A stretch of DNA of 64,000 nucleotides from Aplectana chamaeleonis (Eukaryota > Nematoda > Chromadorea > Rhabditida > Cosmocercidae), in assembly GCA_029168955.1 (NCBI GenBank), contig JAPDOI010000294.1, forward strand, positions 648,001 through 712,000, written 5' to 3'. The notes under the pieces are model-generated. The model made no database searches. It was not told the DNA's origin and was given only the letters and a program-made list of their open reading frames with translations. The position numbers were made by a program, and so were the translations under genes. Shown in pieces: positions 1 to 10,300 of this stretch (the stretch's first letter is position 1; each line of letters starts with the position of its first letter).

Positions 1-549
1 AGCGAGCGAGAGCGAGCGGGCGAGAGGGAGCGCGCGTGAGCGGCAAGCAAAACGTGTGCCGTTGATGAACATCGATTTTGCGTAATCGCACGCTTTCGAC
101 ACGTATGGACGCTGCCTAAGGGCGGTGTCTCGTCCTTAGAGGATGAGGTCCATGTCACGGTCCGCAGCAAGGGGGTAACCCCCACTGCAATCCAAAACAA
201 GGGCATTCTTGCCGCGGTCCACCACGAGGAAGCTTCCCTGGTTGAGGACCGTTGAGGAAGCCTTCTCAGCGGTCAGAAATCGTCCAGAAAGTGACGCGTG
301 GTCACCTCCCAGTAACGTCCCCGAAAGGCCAGCTGGGCGGGCAATGCAGACGCATGGACGACTTAGGTAGTACTATGGTCGACCTGGGGGACCTTTTCGG
401 GCTATGTTCCAAATATGTCGGGAGCACCAGGCCCTGTTGTCGTCCACAGCGCTTTATAGTTGAATCGAAAGGGTATCGTGGCCTAACCGGACCTTTCCAG
501 TACCTGAAACGGTTCATTCTTCCATCAGTTGTGAGTAATTTTTGTTCAG
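1..549. other. Left edge, upstream part of gene A, no exon supported
   Basis: The first exon I can place in gene A begins at 550 and enters in phase 2, so at least one coding exon lies further upstream, in this stretch or outside the window. No signal peptide or good donor was found here. The first 40 bases are GA/GC-rich. Bases about 150-280 carry runs of GGGGGTAACCCCC style and a 'gaggaagc..ccctcagcgg' texture that resembles the repeat at 6780-6960, so this is probably transposon-derived. Confidence 0.4.
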
Positions 550-1331
550 GAACATTAACTGCGAGGGAAGAAAGGACGGTTTCTACTCTAATGGTTGTTC
601 CGCTAACTTTGTACATTGTGCTGATGGCGTTGCATCTTCAATGGTGGGAAGTTGTACGTTAGTAGTTTAATTGATAGGGAAATAATTCTGAAATCGAGCG
701 TTGCAGTCCTGTCCGACATCTCTCGTTTTTAACATGGAGAAAGGCCATTGTGATTATGTAGAAAACTGTTCTGACCTCCCATCTCCTATTGCTTCTGTAG
801 GAGCTGCGGCCGTCGCTGGAAAGACATCTCCTGCGTTACCGTACGCCCCCTCGATTGCATCTCCGTAAGTTGGATACGCTCTGTTTAGTACGCTGACAAG
901 ACTCGCTGTTGATGTTTCAGACCCATCGATTGTAAGGGTAAGAAGGACGGTTACTATTCCAGCGGTTGCTCGCCCGACTTCGTTTACTGTGTTGATGGAG
1001 TAGCCTCCTCAATGGTGAATATTTCTCGCGTCTTACGACGTTGTTTTGATTGCTATGACCTCTCGCGTTCCAGACCTGCCCAACAACTCTCGTGTTCAAT
1101 AAAGATAAAGGTTACTGCGACTTCGCTGAGAACTGTGATAGTGCCCCGCCGCCAACCGGTCCTGCTCCACCTCCTGTTCCGGTTGTTCAGCCACAGTCGT
1201 CTCCTGCTCCCTCATACACTCCTCCCGCCCCGTCTGTCTCTTTTGACTGTGGAGGAAAGAAGGATGGGTACTACTCCAAGGGGTGTACGGCTGACTTTGT
1301 GTACTGCGTTGATGGAGTAGCCTCTCCGATG
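550..1331 (+). CDS. Gene A exons 550-643, 707-864, 921-1014, 1074-1331 (domains 1-3, start of array)
   Basis: Exon 550-643 encodes the first half of a domain (NCEGRKDGFYSNGC then FVHC) and ends at ATG in phase 0. Exon 707-864 supplies the second half (CPTSLVF, CDYVENC) and a linker, ending in phase 2. Exon 921-1014 is again 94 bp and holds a first half. Exon 1074-1331 is the first 258-bp exon: second half, Pro-rich linker, then first half of the next domain. Introns are 63, 56, 59 and 61 bp with GT..CAG ends. This shows two layouts side by side. Here and at 9783 the linker is cut by a phase-2 intron, while in the array that intron is missing, so the array unit looks like a product of intron loss followed by amplification. 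Confidence 0.85.
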
Positions 1332-4300
1332 GTGAGTTGGCATAGGCAATGCTTCTGTGGAACCGACTTAGACCTTACAATTTATGTTTCAGACATGTCC
1401 AACATCTCTTGTTTTCAACGAGAAGAAGGGCTACTGCGACTTCGTTGAGAACTGTGGCGGTGTTTCCCCTCCGGTCGTATCTGCTCCACATCCCGTTCCG
1501 GTCGTTCAACCACAGCCGTCTCCTGCTCCCTCATACACTCCTCCTAGTCCATCTGTGTCTTTTGACTGCGTAGGAAAGAAGGATGGATACTACTCGAAGG
1601 GATGCACGGCTGACTTCGTGTACTGCGTTGATGGAGTAGCTTCTTCTATGGTGAGTTGGCATAGGTAATGCTTCTGTGGAACCGACTTAGACCTCACAAT
1701 GTATGCTTCAGACATGTCCAACATCTCTTGTTTTTAACGAGAAGAAGGGCTACTGCGACTTCGTTGAGAACTGTGCCGGTGCTTTCCCTCCGGTCGTACC
1801 TGCTCCACCTCCCGTTCCGGTCGTTCAACCACAGTCGTCTCCTGCTCTTTCATACACTCTGCCTGTCCCGTCAGTCTCTATCGATTGCAGAGGGAAGAAG
1901 GTTGGATACCACTCGAAGGGATGCACGGCTGACTTCGTGTACTGCGTTGATGGAGTAGCTTCTTCGATGGTGAGTTGGCATGGGTAATGCTTCTGTGGAA
2001 CCGACTTAGACCTTACAATGTATGCTTCAGACATGTCCAACATCTCTTGTTTTTAACGAGAAGAAGGGCTACTGCGACTTCGTTGAGAACTGTGCCGGTG
2101 CTTTCCCTCCGGTCGTACCTGCTCCACCTCCTGTTCCTGTCGTTCAGCCGCATTCGTCTCCTGCTTCCACATACACTCCTCCTAGTCCATCTGTGTCTTT
2201 TGACTGCGTAGGAAAGAAGGATGGATACTACTCGAAGGGATGCACGGCTGACTTCGTGTACTGCGTTGATGGAGTAGCTTCTTCGATGGTGAGTTGGCAT
2301 AAGTAAAGCTTCTGTGCAACCGACTTAGACCTTACAATTTATGTTTCAGACATGTCCAACATCTCTTGTTTTCAACGAGAAGAAGGGCTACTGCGACTTC
2401 GTGGAGAACTGTGGTAGTGCTTCCCCTCCGGTCGTACCTGCTCCACCTCCTGTTCCGGTTGTTCAGCCACAGTCGTCTCCTGCTCCCACATACACTCCTC
2501 CTAGTCCGTCTGTGTCTTTTGACTGCGTAGGAAAGAAGGATGGATACTACTCGAAGGGATGCACGGCTGACTTCGTGTACTGCGTTGATGGAGTAGCTTC
2601 TTCGATGGTGAGTTGGCATAAGTAATGCTTCTGTGGAACCGACTTAGACCTTACAATTTATGTTTCAGACATGTCCAACATCTCTTGTTTTCAACGAGAA
2701 GAAGGGCTACTGCGACTTCGTGGAGAACTGTGGTAGTGCTTCCCCTCCGGTCGTACCTGCTCCACCTCCTGTTCCTGTCGTTCAGCCGCATTCGTCTCCT
2801 GCTACCACATACACTCCTCCTAGTCCATCTGTGTCTTTTGACTGCGTAGGAAAGAAGGATGGATACTACTCGAAGGGATGCACGGCTGACTTCGTGTACT
2901 GCGTTGATGGAGTAGCTTCTTCGATGGTGAGTTGGCATAAGTAATGCTTCTGTGGAACCGACTGAGACCTTACAATTTATGTTTAGACCTTACAATTTAT
3001 GTTTCAGACATGTCCAACATCTCTTGTTTTCAACGAGAAGAAGGGCTACTGCGACTTCGTTGAGAACTGTGGCGGTGCTTCCCCTCCGGTCGTATCTGCT
3101 CCACATCCCGTTCCGGTCGTTCAACCACAGCCGTCTCCTGCTCCCTCATACACTCCTCCTAGTCGATCTGCGTCTTTTGAGTGCGTAGGAAAGAAGAATG
3201 GATACTACTCGAAGGGATGCACGGCTGACTTCATCTCCTGTGTGAATGAAGTAGCTTCTTCGATGGTGAGTTGGCATAGGTAATGCTTCTGTGGAACCGA
3301 CTTAGACCTTACAATGTATGCTTCAGACGTGTCCAACATCTCTTGTTTTCAATGAGAAGAAGGGCTACTGCGACTTCGTTGAGAACTGTGCCGGTGCTTC
3401 CCCTCCGGTCGTACCTGCTCCACCTCCCGTTCCGGTCGTTCAACCACAGTCGTCTCCTGCTCTTTCATACACTCTGCCTGTCTCGTCAGTCTCTATCGAT
3501 TGCAGAGGGAAGAAGGATGGATACTACTCAAAGGGATGCACGGCTGACTTCATCTCCTGTGTGAATGAAGTAGCTTCTTCGATGGTGAGTTGGCATAGGT
3601 AATGCTTCTGTGGAACCGACTTAGACCTTACAATGTATGCTTCAGACGTGTCCAACATCTCTTGTTTTCAATGAGAAGAAGGGCTACTGCGACTTCGTTG
3701 AGAACTGTGCCGGTGCTTCCCCTCCGGTCGTACCTGCTCCACCTCCCGTTCCGGTCGTTCAACCACAGTCGTCTCCTGCTCCCTCATACACTCCTCCTAG
3801 TCCATCTGTGCCTTTCGACTGCGTAGGAAAGAAGGATGGATACTACTCGAAGGGATGCACGGCTGACTTCGTGTACTGCGTTGATGGAGTAGCCTCTTCG
3901 ATGGTGAGTTGGCACAGGCAACGAATTCGTGGAACCGACTTAGACCTTACAATGTATGCTTCAGACGTGTCCAACATCTCTTGTTTTCAACCAGAAGAAG
4001 GGCTACTGCGACTTCGTTGAGAACTGTGGTGGTGCTTCCCCTCCGGTCGTACCTGCTCCACCTCCCGTTCCGGTCGTTCAACCACTGTCGTCTCCTGCTC
4101 CCTCATACACTCCTCCTAGTCCATCTGTGCCTTTCGACTGCGTAGGAAAGAAGGATGGATACTACTCGAAGGGATGCATGGCTGACTTCGTGTACTGCGT
4201 TGATGGAGTAGCCTCTTCGATGGTGAGTTGGCATAGGTAATGCTTCTGTGGAACCGACTTAGACCTTACAATGTATGCTTCAGACGTGTCCAACATCTCT

Positions 4301-7300
4301 TGTTTTCAACGAGAAGAAGGGCTACTGCGACTTCGTTGAGAACTGTGGTGGTGCTTCCCCTCCGGTCGTACCTGCTCCACCTCCCGTTCCGGTCGTTCAA
4401 CCACAGTCGTCTCCTGCTCCCTCATACCCTCATCCTAGTCCATCTGTGCCTTTCGACTGCGTAGGAAAGAAGGATGGATACTACTCGAAGGGATGCACGG
4501 CTGACTTCGTGTACTGCGTTGATGGAGTAGTCTCTTCGATGGTGAGTTGGCACAGGCAACGAATTCGTGGAGCCGACTTAGACCTTACACTGTATGCTTC
4601 AGACGTGTCCAACATCTCTTGTTTTCAACGAGAAGAAGGGCTACTGCGACTTCGTTGAGAACTGTGGTGGTGCTTCCCCTCCGGTCGTACCTGCTCCACC
4701 TCCCGTTCCGGTCGTTCAACCACAGTCGTCTCCTGCTCCCTCATACCCTCCTCCTAGTCCATCTGTGCCTTTCGACTGCCTAGGAAAGAAGGATGGATAC
4801 TACTCGAATGGGTGCACAGCTGATTTCGTTTCCTGTGTAGATGGAACAGCATCACCAATGGTGAGAAAAAAGTGTAAATTTTTTTCTCGATTCTACCTAA
4901 ATCTTGAAATTGTTATTGCAGAAGTGTCCGAGTTAGACCTTACACTGTATGCTTCAGACGTGTCCAACATCTCTTGTTTTCAACGAAAAGAAGGGGTATT
5001 GCGACTATGTTGAGAACTGCTCCGCTGGGACTGCTCCAGTCGTTTCGGCTCCAGTGGTATCCGCTCCAGCTCCTGGTCAAGTCGTTCAGCCACAATCACC
5101 ACCTGTTCCATCATACGCTCCGAGTTCTCCATCAAGCCCCATCGATTGCAGAGGGAGGAAGAACGGCTACTATTCCAACGGATGCACCCCTGACTTCGTG
5201 TACTGTGTCGAAGGAGTTGCTTCTTCCATGGTGAGTAAAAGGTGGTGGAGCTTTCGAGGTGCAATGGTATCGAAATATTAATTTTCCAGACCTGCCCGAC
5301 TACTCTCGTTTTCAACGAAAGGAAGGGGTATTGTGACTACGTTGAGAACTGTTCTGCTAGGACTGCTCCAGTCGTTCATGCTCAAGTGGTAACTGCTCCG
5401 GCTCCTGGGCCAGTCGGTCAGCCACAATCACCTGCTGCTCCATCACACGCTCCGCCTTCTCCATCGGGCCCCGTCGACTGTAGAGGGAAGAAGGACGGCT
5501 ACTATTCTAACGGATGCACCCCTGACTTCGTGTACTGCGTTGAAGAAAACCCTACCCCCATGGTTGGTTGGATCTTCCATGATCAAATCCGCTTTTTTCG
5601 TAATGTTCTTTTCTTCAGAAATGTCCTTCTACTTTGGTCTTCAACGAGAGGAATGGTTATTGTGACTACCTTAGTGACTGCAGCAGTTCAGCTTCCAGCG
5701 TAACCAGGCTGCCTCCTGAAACGCCACCACAGCCTTCTGCCGAGAGGTTCTTGTTTGCTTCGTGTGTTATACACTGCCCTTCGAAATTATTCGACGTACC
5801 CCAATTTTTAAGCGGACAAACGGTGAATGCCAATCGACGCAGCACCCTCGGGAACGTCAGGTCGAAATGGCCGTTGCAAAATTATGCGGCATAGCTGGTG
5901 TCCTCCTGAGAATTCCAGTTCTGCATCCTTTCAAACTTTCGCGGTGAGATCCACCAGGAGCATCAAGTCAATAGTCTACAACACGGTTTAAAACCGACAT
6001 TTTCGAAGACTTCACGCTCAATCTGCGTCCATTCACTCGGAACGCTTACCAGAAGCTGAGCCGCGGGCTCGCTTTGTCTGCCGTAGACGTAGACACACCG
6101 CTCAAGAATATCCCACAAATTTTTCACCGGTTTGAGGTACGGAGCATAACTCAAACGCTAGCGTCGGATAGGGAACGAGATTCTCATGCCGTAAAATAGC
6201 GTGTTTCGATGTGTCGATTGCGTCCAACACTACTCATTCTACGACATCATGGAAATTTTTGCTACTTCGGGGAATTCATTCCTAGAGTTCCTCGTCATAT
6301 TTTAGAAGGAAACCTAACTTATGTGATAATGTGCGTGTAAAGAGATTAAAATGTCAAAGCATTTCCATTTTAGGCTGAGTTTCGGTGTATACAGACAAAC
6401 TAAAAGAACATTGTTGTAAACTTTTTCCATGATGCCGTACTCAGACACTCTGGCGTTTCTAACGCGCACTGAACCGTCCCATTTCGACCTGTGCGGGGCA
6501 AACGGCGGAGTTTCCGCATGGCCATTCCGGTCTGCGTTCAGCGCCTGCCAAACCTCGGATTCCGCCGTTTGGCTGGCGATGACGTCACTGCTGCAGAGAG
6601 GCTCGGCGTTGCGTTCGTAGACGATTTGACAGCGCATGAACTCGTTTGATCTGCCGAATCACGTTATTGATGACTCCACAATTGAACAGGCCCATATCAG
6701 CAGCAGAGGACGTATATAAGGGGCCTCATCCTAGAGAGAGCGCAGTCGGCCTTTCGGGGCTGCTCCTGGAAAGTGGCTACGAGTCACTCTCTGGACGATT
6801 TTTGACGCTGAGGGGTCTCCCCCACGGTACTCAGCGAGGGAAGCTCCCTCGCGGTCGACCGTGGCGTGGATGATGTCCCTGTCGCGGACCGCGGTGGGGG
6901 TGACTCCCTCACGCGGGCCGCGACATGGACCGTGTCCTTGTTGGGGGAGACCCGCTTCTATTGAAATTGCCGTTGTGAATCTAATCTAGCATGGTCGAAA
7001 CCTGCAAACGGTAGTGAATCGCCGGACATCGCGGGTGGAACTGAACATGATCGAAACCTGACAACGGCAGTGAATCGCCGGATATAGCGGGGCAAACGGC
7101 GGATGTGGGGCACCCGCTTTGCCCATTTTTTCGTTTCTAACGGCAGCGGTTCAGATTATGACCCGCGTTTGCTGCGCGTTAGAAACCCCACAGTGTCTGA
7201 GTAGAATGAGTAGTGATGTACGCAATCGACACACCAAAACACGCTATTTTACAGCATGAGAATTTCGTTCCCTGTCCGATGTTAACGTTCGAGTCGGAAC

Positions 7301-10300
7301 CTTATGCAGGCTGGCAATGCAAGCGATTTGACATTATTGGCCTGAAACAAGCGTGCGTCGCCCTGTCTATAAAGAACAGATGGTTTCTCAGCACTTCGTG
7401 GTAGTCTGTGGAATTAGAATTACATGGTACACTCTATAAAACGTCGTAATTCACATCATTCGAGGCGAGAGCGGCGCGCGCGACGCCTCAGCCTCCGTCT
7501 GCCCTCCGCTCTCTCACTGTCTCTGACCTCCGCTCCGCACCAGCACGCGTAGGAACCATGTGAATTTCGCCGTTTTTTAGCCTGTACAATCACGTGGTCC
7601 AACTTGCCATGTCGCCTGAATCCGGCGCAACATATGTTTTCTCCTTCAAAGTTCCCATTGGAGAATAAGTGCGTGTATTTGTGTAGACCTCTTTGATGCT
7701 TGGTGTATCCATTAGATCCGTTCGGATTGAGCTTATTCTCGACTGCAATCGATTCTGTGAAGGATCTACACAAGAGCCCGCATTTATTCTTGCTTTATTA
7801 ATGTTGTTCGACTGATCTTAGTGCTTCTAGTCTCTTAATGGCCGTTTGGGTATTTCTTTTTGTTGTTGTCTTTGACACGGTTCTACCGTGTAATAAATCA
7901 AATCAATCCTGCATTGGGAACTTTGGAAGGCCCTATGAGTAGGACTTTCTTTTCCAAAGCGATGACGGATTCAGCTGTGAAGACGAGTTGAAACACGTGT
8001 TTGCACCATGCATTATGGTTTCTACATATTATTAGGAAGTGGTTAAAAAAAAAGAAAGTTCTTTTATCTGACTATGTAAAACATCTGCATTACAGAACCT
8101 GACCTTAAAATCCGATAAGTCATAATTATTGTTAATATCTAGTAAGTTGGCACAAAAATGTGTAGACAGTTAGCAGAGGCAGCTGCCAGCAGAGCACTGC
8201 AGTCCAAAACAGTCTTCCGCGGCCGTCTCCTTCGTGCAGTTCTTCACATTACAGAAGTTGAGCAGGGCATCGCTCAGTGACGAGAATCCGTTTATGAGGT
8301 AACCAGCAGTGCAGTCGCAGGTGTCCTTCAGCGTGTTGCAGGCTCCTTTCAGACCACCACACATAGAATCTTCATCACACCTGAGGAAGTCCATACATCC
8401 CGTGCAGCCACACTTGCCGACAAACGCGCCCACACACTGACCACCACGGCAGTCCTCGTCTTTGTAGCACATGATGGTGGCGACGCACTCTTCTCCCGAA
8501 CCCTCTCCGGAGCCCTCAGTCGTGGGTATGCATCTCTTGCTTCTTTCGCCCTCAGTTTCCTCGACTGGAAGGTTGTGGACTGCAGTACAAATAAGAGCCA
8601 GGAGAAGAAGGGATTTCAGGTTAAGCACTACCTCTTGTCACTTTTGAGGCGTATTCGCCTTTCTGGCTCTTATTTACTCCCACGTCCTGACAGAGGGTGC
8701 CGTGACGACTGCTGCCAACCAGCTGTCGATAAACCCTCCCAGAACAGGGATGCGATTGAGAGCCGCCTCTTTTTGAAAGCAGGATGACGCAGACCGGGTT
8801 TAAGGCCAGTCATGTCAAGGTGTTTGAATGGAAGGGCTAATCTCCAGATCTCAACCCAAGGTAGAGGTTGAAGGATAATCTTGAGCGTTAGGTCTAAGCT
8901 TAAAGCGGACACTACGACCTTGTGGCTCAGCTTAAAAGCAGTGTTCACGATGAATATCGCACTCGAGTTCGACCCAAAAATGGGAATGTTTGGTCGTGAG
9001 GTAACTAATGTTGAAGAAACAGAGAAGAAAAACGTCCAGAATAAGTCAAAATAACGGTTTCTAAATTCAGGGCGCGGATGAGAATCATGGGCCCTGCTGA
9101 TTTCGGCAAGCGCGCGCTAATCGCGAAATCTGCGCGATTCGATAATGCTAACTGCGGCAGAGTTGCTTGGCAATTTGCCATAAAAAATGTGCGGCGCCAC
9201 AAACTCGCCCGATCGGGGGGCGGACCGGGATAGGTAGGCGCACCGGGAGAGCTTTCGAAGCCGTTTGTATTTATTTCTGGCCAGTTTTCGTTGCTTTCTT
9301 CGACCCTATCCTCTACAGCACCTGCCAACTTAGTGTTTCACACCGAGACCTCGAGAACGAGATTTATCGTGAACACTGCCTTTAAACTAACGGTTCTAAG
9401 GAAATGGGCACAGATTTGAGGGCAACGTCTTCAAAAAGTTTGTCTGCAACACGCCATACAGAGTTTTCGACGCGACAATTGTGTAGACTATTGAATTGAT
9501 GTTCCTGGTGGTTCTTACTATGAAGGCATATATAAAGATGATGGAGCACTGAAATTTTCACGAGGACGTCAGCTATGCCGTATAATTTTGAATGGCCACT
9601 TTCGGGGGCATTTTTCGCGGTCTGATCCCAATTCATGACAGATCGTACACTTCAACGTTCATTCATCGTTTTCCCGCCTAAATTATCGGAGTTCGGAAAC
9701 ACGAAGATTGGAGTATGTCATATAATTTTGCAACGCACTGTAGTGGTGTTACACTGCTTTTCTTGAAAAAGGGGCTTTATAGAGACCTTGATTGCACTGG
9801 AAGAGCTGATGGCTTTTACTCCAACACTTGCACTTCCGAGTTTGTGTATTGCGAAAACGGCATCGCAACATTCATGGTATGTGGGAAGGCACACTGGAGC
9901 ATCGGGTGATGATCTTACACTTTTCGTTACAGAAGTGTCCAGCTTCGCTTGTTTTCAATGCGGAAAAAGGCTATTGTGATTACTCAGAGAACTGCCCCAG
10001 CAAAATTCTTTCTCAAAACGATGCTGCGGATATCGTGAGCTCTGCTACGAAATACCCTAACCCTAATACTGGTAGTGATGTGTTACTTGTTTCGAGTCCT
10101 GACCTCTCTCCTAAGTGTAATATTTAGCCTGTCCGAAGCCGATTGGTGTTTTCTCGTATGGCTGTTCCTCGGACTTTGTCATCTGTGCCAATGGGGCTGC
10201 TCAGCTAATGATTTGCCCTGGTGATCTCGTATTCAACTCGGCTCAGGGGTTCTGTGATCATAAAGAGAATTGCCATGAGAAGAAATCGGTTCGTTGGCCT

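Larger units (their letters stand above)
1332..4957 (+). repeat. 319-bp direct tandem repeat (exon plus intron unit)
   Basis: DNA-level repeat covering the gene A array: conserved donor GTGAGTTGGCATAGG and conserved acceptor context TATGCTTCAG or TATGTTTCAG before ACRTGTCCAACATC. Eleven full units lie between 1393 and 4860. Unit 1074-1331 is a diverged member at the left edge, and 4958-5230 and 5290-5562 are older, diverged members at the right edge. The single length exception is the intron at 2927-3007. Confidence 0.9.
5747..9782. other. Gene A 4-kb intron filled with transposons and one antisense gene
   Basis: Between exons 5746 and 9783 lie Tc1-like transposase debris (5963-6154 and about 9386-9660, in opposite orientations), a 762-bp CTCAGACA-type element (6440-7201), a GC-rich dispersed repeat (about 7440-7590), the antisense cysteine-rich gene (8170-8628) and a TTAA-type MITE (8932-9385). 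About 7600-8160 is AT-rich and shows nothing I recognise. Confidence 0.7.

Noticed and set aside
1012..4783. Many 70-130 codon open frames in other plus-strand frames and on the minus strand across the array (for example 2013-2300, 2332-2619 minus)
   Set aside because: They repeat with the 319-bp period, run through the introns and lack the cysteine pattern. They are shadows of the gene A exons.
1332..4957. CRISPR-like regularity of the 319-bp repeat
   Set aside because: Units are exon plus intron of a eukaryotic gene, with conserved splice sites and no unique spacers.
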